Source: Saccoglossus kowalevskii (Eukaryota; Hemichordata; Enteropneusta; Harrimaniidae). From it: a stretch of DNA of 40,642 bases. The stretch spans positions 280,520 through 321,161 of the forward strand of contig NW_003143793.1 in NCBI RefSeq assembly GCF_000003605.2, read 5' to 3'. The notes beneath the pieces are model-generated. The model had not been told where the DNA came from. It made no database searches and was given only the letters and a program-made list of their open reading frames with translations. The translations under genes and the position numbers were made by a program. Below, in pieces: positions 22,680 through 34,439 of this stretch. Numbering within the stretch: the stretch's first letter is position 1; each line of letters opens with the position of its first letter.

Positions 22680-23240
22680 ACATCAGGGTAAGTTTTATGA
22701 GGGGGGGGGGGGGAGGCAAGAGTTATTTTCGTTCAACGTAATTGTAATATTTTTTTGTTCGTACAACGTAAATAAAAAAAATAAATTCCGTAATTCTGTA
22801 ATCACAGGCTAGACGTACAACGTAATCAATCAAATATTTTGTTCGTACACTGTAAAAATGTGTCATTTTTCTCGTACGTACAAAAATTCACATCCAAATA
22901 AAAAATCGTAAAGAATAATCCAGGGAAATTACATTTTAGAAACTGTAAAACGACTAGATGACACAATTCACTACAAAATTGAATGTCAAGACGTAAAAGG
23001 CCCTCTAACCGAATGAAGAGCATTACGAGGGTAATATGCGCATGCGTCTCTTCACACGGCGCAGCAATGGTGGAGAATTTGAGTCGGAGAGCTCTTCGGA
23101 CCATTCAATGTTCCATTTGTTAACACTGTAAAAACGTCTTTTTTTTCTTCGTAAATTGTGAAAAGCCCTTTTTATTTCTCGTAAAACCGTACCAGCTACC
23201 CCCCTTGGCTCCCCTCTTTTATATATCCCAGACATGGTGG
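22680..23240. other. Intergenic block with repeated CGTACAACGTAA-like motifs
   Basis: After a G13 run at 22701-22713, variants of GTTCGTACAACGTAA recur at about 22730, 22760, 22812 and 22840, followed by related CGTAAA phrases to about 23190. A basic open stretch on the minus strand (23023-23235) has no recognised domain. It is probably a decayed repeat. Confidence 0.4.
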
Positions 23241-23867
23241 TTTGAGTTTCATGTAATGAATGATGTATGCTATTTTTTTTTTGGAAATATCGGAAATGAT
23301 GAGTTACCTTATTTTAATATTTGAGAGCATTGGTATTTTATGATTCAATTTTTATATTGCTTGTTATGAGTGTTTAAAATTGCATTCTGGGAGCATTTAC
23401 AAAGCTTTTGTTAAAGTATTGGAACTGTTATGATGGAATGCATGAATTGTATACTCCAGAGACAAATCCCTATGAATCCATACGCCTCGGAACAGTACTC
23501 GGAAGCATTAGATAATAAAATTTGAACAAACAATCAAATCGGTAACATTCGTTTGTACTGAAATCATTAAATATTGAATGTTTAGCAAATATTTCCCATA
23601 ATTTGTGTAAATTTAGAACACCAAATGTATACCATCCCAAGACTCTAAGAAAAGCTCTATGAATGATTTCAAATTGGAACTTTAAAAATGTATTTGTATT
23701 ATTTGTAAAGTTTTACTATTAGCTGTTGGATGTCTTCCAAATCTTTTTATATATATTTATATATCCTAAAACACATAACTACAGAAATATACATGTTGTA
23801 TTTTTACCTTGCCCGTACCATCAAAGATGGAAGGGAAAGGTATATTAAGGGAAAAATTTTGTCCGGC

Positions 23868-23898
23868 GTTGTCGTCGTCGTTGTTGTTGTCGTCGTTA
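23868..23898. repeat. GTC/GTT trinucleotide microsatellite
   Basis: A run of GTC and GTT triplets. It gives poly-Val on the plus strand and Asn/Asp on the minus strand in chance open frames. Confidence 0.85.
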
Positions 23899-24341
23899 AT
23901 AATTGTTATTGTGTGCAGAATAACTTCACTAATTCTATTCCAAACTTTATCAAACTTGGTCACCTTATTCATCAGTATAAAGTCTTCCCTGAGTTTGAAC
24001 AACAGATGTCCTGTATGAAAATATCATGCAAAAATTGAGAAAATCTGATAAAATATTTTGACTGTTTCTACCTGACTGATCACTGGTGATACACATCAAA
24101 GGTCACTGATCTCAGTGGAAATATGCATTGTTGTATGTGTTCAATGAAGCAAATGATTTATCTTGTAATAATATCTTTGGTAATGTATCTCAGAATCCCA
24201 TACTGGTTTTCAAAACCAACTCATGGAGAGATTGCACAGTCTGATACACATTTGCAAACCTACCAATAAAATCTTTACAGAAAACAAGATGTCAGAAAAT
24301 CAATATAAGCACTCCTATGACTGGGTGCCAAACTTTGATCA

Positions 24342-24912
24342 NNNNNNNNNNNNNNNNNNNNNNNNNNNNNNNNNNNNNNNNNNNNNNNNNNNNNNNNNNN
24401 NNNNNNNNNNNNNNNNNNNNNNNNNNNNNNNNNNNNNNNNNNNNNNNNNNNNNNNNNNNNNNNNNNNNNNNNNNNNNNNNNNNNNNNNNNNNNNNNNNNN
24501 NNNNNNNNNNNNNNNNNNNNNNNNNNNNNNNNNNNNNNNNNNNNNNNNNNNNNNNNNNNNNNNNNNNNNNNNNNNNNNNNNNNNNNNNNNNNNNNNNNNN
24601 NNNNNNNNNNNNNNNNNNNNNNNNNNNNNNNNNNNNNNNNNNNNNNNNNNNNNNNNNNNNNNNNNNNNNNNNNNNNNNNNNNNNNNNNNNNNNNNNNNNN
24701 NNNNNNNNNNNNNNNNNNNNNNNNNNNNNNNNNNNNNNNNNNNNNNNNNNNNNNNNNNNNNNNNNNNNNNNNNNNNNNNNNNNNNNNNNNNNNNNNNNNN
24801 NNNNNNNNNNNNNNNNNNNNNNNNNNNNNNNNNNNNNNNNNNNNNNNNNNNNNNNNNNNNNNNNNNNNNNNNNNNNNNNNNNNNNNNNNNNNNNNNNNNN
24901 NNNNNNNNNNNN
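24342..24912. other. Assembly gap (571 N)
   Basis: Unbroken N. Nothing can be said about the missing sequence. Open frames that run across it are artefacts. Confidence 1.
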
Positions 24913-26403
24913 TTTTATGAATCTATTCACATCTAAATGCAGCACTTTTTTTTTTTGCAATGAGACATTTGTTTTTATTCTAAAATATCTCAATTACTTT
25001 CAATAAAGCTGGAAATTATGTTCCTTAAAATAATTAAACAAATAAGGCACCAATGTTTTTGTAAGATATTTACATCTTTTAAGGACATTCGGTAGACTGA
25101 TTCCCCACTGTTGGTTCAACCCCAAAACTTGTTTGTATTCAAAATTAATTATGACAATGCATATTTATATTGAAACAAACTATGATAAAGGGAATTATAT
25201 TATATAACAAAGGGCAAGGTCACCAGAGTTCAACTATGTTTTCTTTTACTATAGAAGTACACCTTTACTGGAAGACAAAGAGGATTGTATTTCTTTAATA
25301 ACAACAGTGTGTGTCTTTGTAGTCGGTTTGATGCATATAAAGTTTGTGTGAGGTAACCATGAAATAGAAATGTTGGCACATTCTTAACACAACACTCAGT
25401 GTAAAGTAATTATACTTTGTGTATAGAATTCATGTAATCCATAATCTGTTCTTGATTCAAGAACAAAAAACATTTCATGAACATAAAAATAAAGGAAATC
25501 ATCTGTTATATACTATTTATTGAGTTGCATTGCATCTGAGATGGTTTTGAATTATGAAATTGGCTGTATTGGTGTGCATTACAAAAAGAACACCCATTTA
25601 AACTGAAAGGTTTATTAGGCCATAACTAAATTATTGTTAGCTATTTAATTTTTTGCTGCAATTAATTAGTTAATTAGGCAATTTATTAGTGTTAAAAAAG
25701 ACAACATTTCCTTGTAACTCTGTATGTGTTTTCAGAACTCCAGTTAGAATTTCACTGCTACAAAAATTCATAATTTTTGTTCTTACTCACAAAATTAATG
25801 AAAACATTTTTTATATGTCGTTTTCTATGTAAACAATAACAGGTTAATCGTGTGTGTACACTTTAAATGGAAGTATTATAACATCTCTAAAATGCATATT
25901 GTAGTATTATTAAATAGTTCTTATTCTTTGTATCTTGCCAATAAATGCATCAAACACAGTCGCCCTGATCATCCCTTCATGCACCCAAAATGTAACCTTT
26001 TCATACATACGAGGGTACCAGGGTACCGGTAGTATACATTCACATGTATAAGTGTTATTTCGTTAAACCCATTGTAATATGAGCTTCCATGTTCCAATAC
26101 TTAAAAAAATGTGTTTCAATTATTGAAATCAATACTGAAAGTTACGTTGTTCCTTCGTTTTATTCTTATTGTGGGTTCTTCATCCCACGTTATCGCAGTT
26201 GCATCATGCGTTTTTGTTTTTACCTACCTTTGTTTTAATAATACTTTTGTAATCAGTGTCAAGGTTGTTGATAAATGAAACTGATTTTATGTTTTGTTAT
26301 CTATTTATTGTCACACTGAGAGTTTTTGTCAATCATTTACATCAAGATAGATACTGTATTTGCTTTGTTAAAATGAATGTCATTCTTCCAAGATGGGGAG
26401 TTG

Positions 26404-26575
26404 TTTAACCTTTTCAACACCAGATCTTCCGGCCGCAATTTTTCTGCACCTTTTTTCTTATATTGTTTAATATTTCTGGAAATGGACCCTAATTTTTTAG
26501 CCAACTAATAAATTTTAAAGCAATTTTTAGTTTCTGAAGGAAACTGTTTTGTAAATTTGTGATGAAAAAAAGTTT
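26404..26575. repeat. Dispersed repeat, copy 2 (partner at 4710-4935)
   Basis: Shares AACCTTTTCA, CTGCACCTTTTTTCTTATAT-like text, CCCTAATTTT, AGCCAACT and AATTTGTGATGAAAAA with the MDN1 intron copy, in the same order. Confidence 0.75.
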
Positions 26576-26797
26576 AACATCCTGACTATGTTGTAAATTC
26601 AACCGTGTCTAATGTACCAGTATTTGTCAGCCCTGTCTGATGAGATGCCCAATGTTTATTTATTTCTGGGTATTTCAATGCAATTTGAAACTTGGGTCAC
26701 ATGATATTCTGCCCTCACTTTCCCATGCATTTCATTTTGAGAGTGCTGCAGGGTCTCATCCCTTATAAAAAGAAAACATGCTGACATTCAAGACAAA

Positions 26798-26835
26798 CCA
26801 TAGACCCTCTAAAAGATCTTTTAGAAGGTCTATGG
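26798..26835. repeat. Near-perfect 38-bp palindrome
   Basis: The left arm CCATAGACCCTCTAAAAGA is followed immediately by TCTTTTAGAAGGTCTATGG. The arms are reverse complements with one mismatch and no loop. Confidence 0.95.
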
Positions 26836-29479
26836 AAAAACAAAACCTCCTATTAGTGTCTATTGTTCACAAATCTAGCTTATTTTCAAGGCCCACTCAA
26901 AAAATCATGCATAATTAGAAGGTAATTCCTCATTACTCATTCGAAATCTCAAGATTTGATATATATTTTTGGCAGAGGTCGGTACCTCGCAAATTTGCCA
27001 TGTGGAAAAGTTCATCGACGGATCACAATTGGAAAAATTTGTGTTGGGTTGAAAATTGTTTTGATTTGAATTGTTACAGATTGTTCTTTGAATGTCCAAG
27101 GTATGGAATGAGGATATCCATTGTCTAATCTCCTTGTAGTTATTTTAATGTGAATACCGGTATATCATAATTGAGCCATCAGATTGAATACATGTGACAG
27201 TTTTCGTTTGTTGAGACATAATTTTGCATTTGTTTGTATTTCTCTACAATTTCTTTGTTAATTTTGCTCGAAATGAACATAATTTTTCTTTGGCTCAAGA
27301 TCAAAATGTTTGAAAATGAATCTGAAAAAATTTTCCAGGCTAGATTTGTAAAAAAATTTGCAAAAGTTGACTGGTGATCAAAGGGAGAAACCAAGCTGAA
27401 TTCTAGTAAATTAGTACCGATCAACGTAGAACGTATAATGTACATGACATTAAAAGTGAAATTTCTAAAAAGCTGTTTTATTATCTATTACACATAGCAA
27501 TTAAATGTATACATTTCTTTTGCACTTTGAAGTAAACTGTTTAATTTTTACTGTAATTCCAAACAAAGGAAGGCCAGCAAATGGGAAAAAAAACAGCCTG
27601 TTATTCAGAGTTGGTTGTAGTATTGATGGGGTGCTATTTTTTGATATCTTTGTAAGTTATAAAAGGCCACATTCGTACTTACAAGAATGGGGTATTTTCC
27701 AAAACTGAAATAAGACTTTTGTATTTTCACTCTGAGCGGCTGTTCCCGTGTGGTGGCCTTACATGTTGATGTAACAGATCTAAATGTGGAATAAATGAGG
27801 ATATAGATAAAAAGCAATCATGTTTATTTGTACTGATTACTTCTTATATTATTTGATCGAATCTGTTCTAATAATGATTATATTAATGATGTTCTTATTC
27901 AGTTTTAGAAATTTTAAATCATTACTCTCTCTGAATATTTTTTTTCTGAAGAAAACAATACAACTCACTCGTGAACCTAAACATTTCGGCGATTGTCAAG
28001 CAGTACCGCAGCTATTGAAGTATTGTTGAGATGAATCACTTATAACCACATATCAAGTACCACCGCAACACTGTGCCTGAGCAGTTTTTTTCATAATAAA
28101 AGTTCAATGTTTACTAAAATGGTACCATTTTCAGAAAGTTCCTTCAACGGCATGAAATATCTCATTCTGACTAAAGAACTCTTGATGAAAAGATCAAGAA
28201 TTGGCTTATACAGCTGACTTTATCTCTCATGCAGCATCTTTCAATATGGTGTTAATGGAGTTTTTAAAAATTAATCACGAAATTTACTTTATTTCAAGAA
28301 AATGTTGGCACATTTCGTTATTGGGAATGTCCTCTTCTGACCCAATGCCTGAACTCTTGTATACCCCGCCGTCCTCAGTGTCAATACATACTTTAGAAGT
28401 TCAACGTCAATGCTACTTATTGCTTAAAATGAACTGACCCCAACAATCTCTTTCTTAAATTGTGACTTGAATTTATCAACCCACGTGTTTGAATCTGAGC
28501 GGTTAATTTTCACTCTAGTTTGTAATACGCCGACCAAATTTGTAATCTGTATTACTAGAATCCAGTGACGTCATGGCAAAGCTCACATATGGGTCGACGA
28601 GATAGAGCACTCGTGCTGTTACTTGATCATTAATTTATCAGTTTGCTGTCCTCGTCAAATTATTTGGATTGCAATTGCTGAAGTCGTAACAAACACCGCT
28701 GGCAACTTGGTTAGAGATATTGCAATGTTCCAAGAGAGATTGGTAGGAAGATAGCAGTTTTTATGATCAGTTTATTATGACACCCGCTGTAACCACACAT
28801 TCTCTTGAAGGACCGTAATTTGCCATGATGACAGCAGAAACTTATCAAACAACTGATCTTTAGAGATCAAGCTATAATAGCTGATTGGTTGAGTCGGGTC
28901 AGTTGGCGTATATTGGTAATGAAGAGGGCAGTGTTTGCTAAGTAAGAGAAACCATTGGAATTTATACTCAGTTGGGGCGTTTTCATTTGTTTTCGTTTTT
29001 GGTGTATAAACGACAGAAATTTCCCAGTCGACTTCAGTATGTACAATCAAGCTAAACAGCAATATGTATTATTGCAGAGAAAGCAGGCATTACAACCCAT
29101 TACACTGCCTTTACTACCACGATCCCGCTTTGAGTACATTTAGCTCTAGGAATGATCTCAGAGTGCAATTGACAGTGCTACATACCTGGGGTGCAAGAAT
29201 TCCATACTTATTTTTACATACCTACGTGATATTATGACGGATTTATCTTCACCATAGTATATTTATGGAGAAATATTTAAATAATTATCATATTCTATAT
29301 ATATATATATATTTAGCTACAATTTTCCAAAAATGTTTTGGTGGAAAATAAATTATTACACTGTATGTACATTTCAGTAATATATTGGCAAATGACGTCA
29401 TTTCAAGTGGACCCTGTAGCCCAGTAAAGAGGAAGCACTAATAGTTAGTTGGAAAAGCGAAAACTGAGAAGTAAGTTAG

Positions 29480-31506
29480 GAAACTACAGAATCGGCTTCC
29501 TCGGCCCCATACCTTGACATTTACCTCGAATTTGACAACAATGGTCATCTTTCTACCAGATTTTATGACAAAAGAGATGATTATAATTTTCACTATCATT
29601 AATTTTCCAAACCTTAATAGCAATATACCAGTTTCCCCCGCTTATGGCGTTTACATATCTCAGCTTATCCGTTATGGCAGAGCATGTAGTAGTATGTAGT
29701 ATTCTGATTTTTTACAACGACATCATCGCCTTCTCTGTTTTAAACTATTCAGTCAAGGGTTTATAAGAGAAAGACTGATCTTGTCATTCAAAAAGTTCTA
29801 TGGCAAGTATCATCACCTGGTGGACAAGTATCATGTTTCTATGAAACAGATGATAATTTATTTATTTATTTATTAACACACAACATCCCCCGGAGGGGAT
29901 GAAAAGGGTTACAAATCAAATATTAGTAAAAGAAAAATAACTACCTAAAAAGTAAGGGAACAAAAAAGCATTAAAAAAAAAGAAAGATAAATTGGTATAC
30001 AAGGAATGTGTTACTGGCTTAGTTTATGTAGGTGCTGCTGTCTTGTATTAAAACAGTTTTTTAAATATTGCGCTAAAGGAATTGACATTTTCTCGTTACT
30101 TAGTAATGATATGAATTTATTGTCATTACTAAATTTGTCAAAATTTGGTATACATTTATTAGCTACAATGTAAAGTTTTGATCTTATTTCGTTGTAATGA
30201 GGACAATTTATGACAAAATGTTGTTCATCTTCAACATGGTCATTGTCACACATATTGCAGACTCTGTCTTTAAAATCCAAACCTATATGCCGGCCTGTTT
30301 CAATTTTCAGACTGGTTGCCAAGTCTAAATTTTGTTAAGGATTTGCGAAGTTCATTGTTTTTCATAATTGTTAAGTATTTTTCTTGTTCAATTTTGGTTT
30401 TAAAAAGTTTGTAGGTTCTTAGTTTATTTTTAGAATTTGATTTTTTCCTATTGTCATTATTTATTTCATTTTTCCACTCAGTTGTAAACTCTTCTTTTAA
30501 TTTCTCATCAATTGTTTTTAGTTTTGATAATGAGATAATATTTGATAATAGAAGCGCTGAATATCAATTGTCTTGCACGGGAATGACCTAAATTTATGAT
30601 TGTGACTCAGAGAGATATATGGCGGGTGCCACATGTGGAGCAGGATGTGCTCACTCTTTTCGAAATATGATGATAGAAAAGAAAAAAGAATATTACATAC
30701 TGGATAGGTCGCCTCCCAGGGTAAAAAGGTCCCACACAGCTACACGGAACACAGTACCTTGTAATTCGTGTGTTCCCCGGATTATCCTTCGGGATGTTTT
30801 TAAACAGTCATACATCCAATCAGAGGGTAACTATTACTTTAAGACTCTTTTCAAACAATAAAACCATGTACAGTACATATTTCCGATTGTTTGTCATCTC
30901 CAGCTACTAGTGGTTCTGATGCATCTATTTCCAGTTGTGGTATTAAAAACTGTAAAACATGCAATATTTTAATAACATCTAGGGAATTCACTAGTAATCT
31001 GACAAGGAAATCTTATTCTACAAAATTTTTGAAACCTCTGAATTGTTCTACTAATAATGTCATATACGGAATTGAATGTACTATTTGTGGGTTAGTTTCT
31101 GTTGGTGAGACACAAAACCCGCTACGTTCTAGAACGAATGTACATCGACATAGACTTGGTACTATATAACCATTTTAACCAAGCTGACCACTCAATTTTA
31201 TCTATGTGTGTCCGCTTTCTTGAAAAAAATTATCACCACACCAACAGCCCCAAACTTAGTACACCTCTTCGCAAATTAGGTACTGCCATGCCTTATGGTT
31301 GTAAAGACAACATCCGTGAGACAGGGAACATTTCAAGTCCCGGTTGCAGTGAAGTCAATGTAATGGGCCTATTTGACAACCCCAAGCGTGTCCAACGCAG
31401 CCATGGCCATAGACACTACCATCGTCCTCGATTAATTAAAGCTGGTTGTACTTCTACACACAGTACAACTTTTGATAAACTGAAATCGCTTGTGCAAAAG
31501 CCTTAA
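29480..31506 (+). mobile_element. Penelope-like retroelement copy 1 (RT end plus GIY-YIG), 5'-truncated, degraded
   Basis: 29480-29857 matches 33810-34150 of copy 2 nearly base for base and encodes the RT C-terminal part (LDIYLEFDNNGHLSTR, SPAYGVYISQLIRYGRAC). It keeps a FYGKYHHLVDKYHVS segment that copy 2 has lost. A LINE fragment splits it at 29858-30542. Beyond this come a Cys motif (CGIKNCKTCN, 30934-30963) and a GIY-YIG-like nuclease core (VIYGIECTICGLVSVGET, then HFNQADHS in another frame). The end shows CSEVNVMGLF and RSHGHRHY. RT followed by GIY-YIG is the order of endonuclease-bearing Penelope-like elements. Frameshifts and stops make it a pseudo-copy. Confidence 0.85.
29858..30542 (-). 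mobile_element. LINE (non-LTR retrotransposon) 3' fragment inserted in Penelope copy 1
   Basis: The insert is bounded by the 7-bp direct repeat TGATAAT (29851-29857 and 30543-30549). The empty site is seen in copy 2 at about 34145-34157 (ACAGATGGTAATAGAAGCGC). The minus strand ends in a (AATA)n tail at 29858-29880. It encodes the C-terminal part of a LINE polyprotein: NELRKSLTKFRLG, then, after a one-base frameshift, SLKIETGRHIG and a zinc-binding-like CNMCDNDHVEDEQHFVINC (stop at 30011). It is 5'-truncated, as expected from target-primed reverse transcription. Confidence 0.85.
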
Positions 31507-34272
31507 GGTCTTCATCACATTTGTACTTCACTGTTTTCATTTCCATTTCTGCGTTTCTTTAGGGATTATGCTTTTTTTGAAACATTGGAATACAGACTTG
31601 TTGCTATCATTGGAGATATGCACAATTCCGAGACCAGCCAGAGCAGAGCCATTCTATGCATCTTGAATTTTCTAATAAAGGAATTGATACTATATCAATA
31701 TCAGCAACGTTCTTCCTCAGAAGAACTATTCCTCCATATTTTGAAAATCAGTCTATTCCAATTTTTTCCTACAGATACACTAAAACCAAATCATCTAGAA
31801 TATTCAACTATCGTAAGGCACTGCAGAATTCTTTAGATTGTGATTGCTCTCTTTCTAATATGATGAATTTGTTTTTGCGTATCTGTTAATCGACTTAATT
31901 AGCTGATTATTAGCGAATGGCTGTGTTATGTCTGTTATCGTTTAGGCAGGCGAGGTCCTGGACGGAACTTGGCTCAGTGCTTTGGAACTAATTACGAGAT
32001 AACCGTCGCTATTCGGACTACTATTTCTGACAGTTAGTATTCGTAGTTATTAATGTAGTGAACGATTAATCAAAAGATATGACGTATTCAATACTTAGTG
32101 TGATTGGCTTTATGATTGAAGGTTACGCCCTAGAGTCTTTTTTCTGCTTTGTAATTGGTTAGAGTTTTGAAAATGTATAAAGTTGTTTTAGTTGGTCTTG
32201 GCGAGTACAGCACGATGGACGCAGTCTAGTCCAGTCCTGGAGTGTCTCGGGGCGAGCCTTGAGGCAGTCCAGTTTTGGGCTAGTCTTGGGTCAGCCTTGC
32301 GATAGTCTTGGGGACTTTTCCCCAGGGCGCTGTGTCTTATAGAGTGCTCGAATGATCGACTAAGACGAAAGTTGAAACGTATTTCGTTGTGTGTGTGTCT
32401 TATTTGACTGTAAGGTTTAAGTGACTTTCTCGATCCCGTACCTCAAGGGGACGCGATAGAGAGACAAGACGAGATTCCCCCCTGACAAGTGTGGAGAAAC
32501 CCTAGAGGAGGAGAATTTACCCCCTGATACTAAATTCAAATATGGTCCTGTTGAGCATGTTGTGACAGGCAATCTAAACATTGAACATAAAAACCTCCGC
32601 AAGTTAGTTTCATATGGACCCAAGTTTAGAGAAGCCCAACACATCAACTGGAGCCATAATTTTAAGATCATCGGGTCATCATGGACTCTGTTGAAGAATA
32701 TGCCAGGAAGTGGACAAAAAGAGAGAAAGTTGAGCTTGACAGTCTTTCTGGATGGTTAAGTCAGTTAGATCTTTGATACTGAAACGCATTCACAAATTAA
32801 AATCTTGTGTGAATAGAAAACCTAAATAAGTATTTAAAGATCCTAATGCGCTGAAATGTTTGTCTTCTCTTCATGACAGGTATGTTGTTGTTCCTGCAGA
32901 TAAAGCTTCCAACAACATTGTTTTTATCTGAAAGTCGTATTACTACACAATGCTTACTCAGGAACTAGGGTTAACCTATACATCTGGTAATCCTACTGAG
33001 GAAGAAATCCAGGCGAATCACAAGTCTTTCATGGTTTCTCTTAAAATACCAGCCAGAGTTGAGAATGATGACTTGCCCCGCTTGTATTGGATACCAAAAC
33101 TACACAAAACACCATACAAGGAAAGATTCATTGCCGGTTATTCTAATTGTTCAACTAAAGAATTGTCTAAAACATTAACTACAATACTACCTGCCATTAA
33201 AGAAAGAATTCAAAAGTACTGTGATACTGTCTTCTTCAGGAGTGGCGTAAATCACATGTGGATATTGCACAATTCTAAAGAACTTTTGGAAAAACTCAGA
33301 TCTAGATCTTTATCTGAAATAAAGTCTATTAAAACATTCGACTTTTCCACGTTATATACTACAATACCACATGGTAAATTGAAATCACGATTGATAGATA
33401 TTGTTCATCAAGCATTTTTTTCATAAGAATGGTTCTCGGCGATATAAATATATTAATCCACTTATTTCGTAAAGAATGAAACTAATGCCACCACTTTTTA
33501 CAGTGAAGAAGACATTGTCCAAATGCTTGAATTTTTGATAGATAATATATTTGTTAAGTTTAGAGGACATATATTTCAACAAATTATCGGTATTCCAATG
33601 GGAATCAACTGTGCTCCCTTGCTGGCCGACTTGTTTTTATTCTTCTATGAGACCGAGCTTCTTCAGAAACTTGTTAGGAACAAACAATTTAAAGAAGCTA
33701 AATCTTTTAATTTTACATTTAGATATATTGATGATGTCCTTTCCGTCAATAATCCTAACTTTTGTGATTCGCTCCCATTGATATATCCCACAGAACTAGA
33801 CATTGAAGAAACTACAGAATCAGCTTCCTCGGCCATGAGGTCATACCTTGACATTTACCTCGAATTTGACAACAATGGTCATCTTTCTACCAGACTTTAT
33901 GACAAAAGAGATGATTTCAATTTTGCTGTCATCAATTTTCCAAACCTTAACAGCAATATACCTGTTTCCCCCGCTTATGGCGTTTACATATCCCAGCTTA
34001 TCCGTTATGGCAGAGCATGTAATATGTATTCTGATTTTTTACAACAACATCGTCTTCTCTGTTTTAAACTATTAAGTCAAGGGTTTATAAGAGAAAGACT
34101 GATCTTGTCATTTAAAAAGTTGAAAGTATCATGTTTCTATGAAACAGATGGTAATAGAAGCGCTGGATGTCAATTGTCTTGCACGGGAATGACCTAAAAT
34201 TCACGATTGTGACTCAGAGAGATATATGGTGGGTGCCACATGTGGAGCAGGATGTGCTCACTCTTTTCGAAA
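31507..34272 (+). mobile_element. Penelope-like retroelement copy 2 (N-terminus plus RT), 3'-truncated, degraded
   Basis: N-terminal segments FSNKGIDTISIS, IPIFSYRYTKTKSSRIFNY and LDCDCSLSN (about 31660-31863) are followed, after a 642-bp insert, by FKYGPVEHVVTGNL and GPKFREAQHINW (32536-32650), YVVVPADKASNN (about 32880), LPRLYWIPKLHKTPYKERFI (33075-33133), RT motif A FDFSTLYTT (about 33340), motif B GIPMGINCAPLLADLF (33588-33636) and motif C FRYIDDVLS (33718-33744). Several frameshifts and stops (near 32757, 32929, 33425 and 33470) show it is dead. Homology to copy 1 ends at about 34272, just past the linker, so this copy has no GIY-YIG domain. Confidence 0.87.
31871..32512. mobile_element. 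642-bp insertion in Penelope copy 2, LTR-like
   Basis: GAATTT flanks it on both sides (31865-31870 and 32513-32518). Removing it with one GAATTT restores the host reading frame across CDCSLSN...FKYGPVEHVVTG. Inside are a TATA-like TGTATAAAG (about 32173) and a GC-richer block with repeated AGTC/CTTGGG phrases (32205-32330). No protein is encoded. A solo LTR is the best guess, but canonical TG...CA ends are not clean. Confidence 0.55.
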
Positions 34273-34439
34273 CACCTGACATAACCTCTTGGCTTGTGTC
34301 TTGAGGTCCATGCATCTCTCTCACCGATTTTACAGTGTGTTGTTTGTTTTGTTTGTGTGTCCTCTGTGTGTTCTCGGATTTGTAAATATTGCCTTTTGAC
34401 ATTGATTGTTTAGATTATAGTTGGGTATTGTTGCTTTGA

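Larger units (their letters stand above)
24913..29479. other. Intergenic, no gene recognised
   Basis: AT-rich sequence on both strands without conserved coding segments. It contains the second copy of a dispersed repeat (26404-26575), a 38-bp palindrome (26798-26835) and a (TA)n run near 29295-29314. Small open stretches, such as 28201-28437, have no domain that I recognise. Confidence 0.55.

Noticed and set aside
23023-23235. Basic 70-residue minus-strand open frame
   Set aside because: Looks peptide-like (many Arg/Lys) but I recognise no domain, and it sits in a repeat-like block.
24223-25006. Long open frames on both strands across the gap
   Set aside because: They consist almost entirely of N and carry no information.
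29480-34272. Penelope-like element as a functional retroelement or domesticated host gene
   Set aside because: Multiple frameshifts, stops, a deletion in copy 2 and two insertions; no intact reading frame remains.
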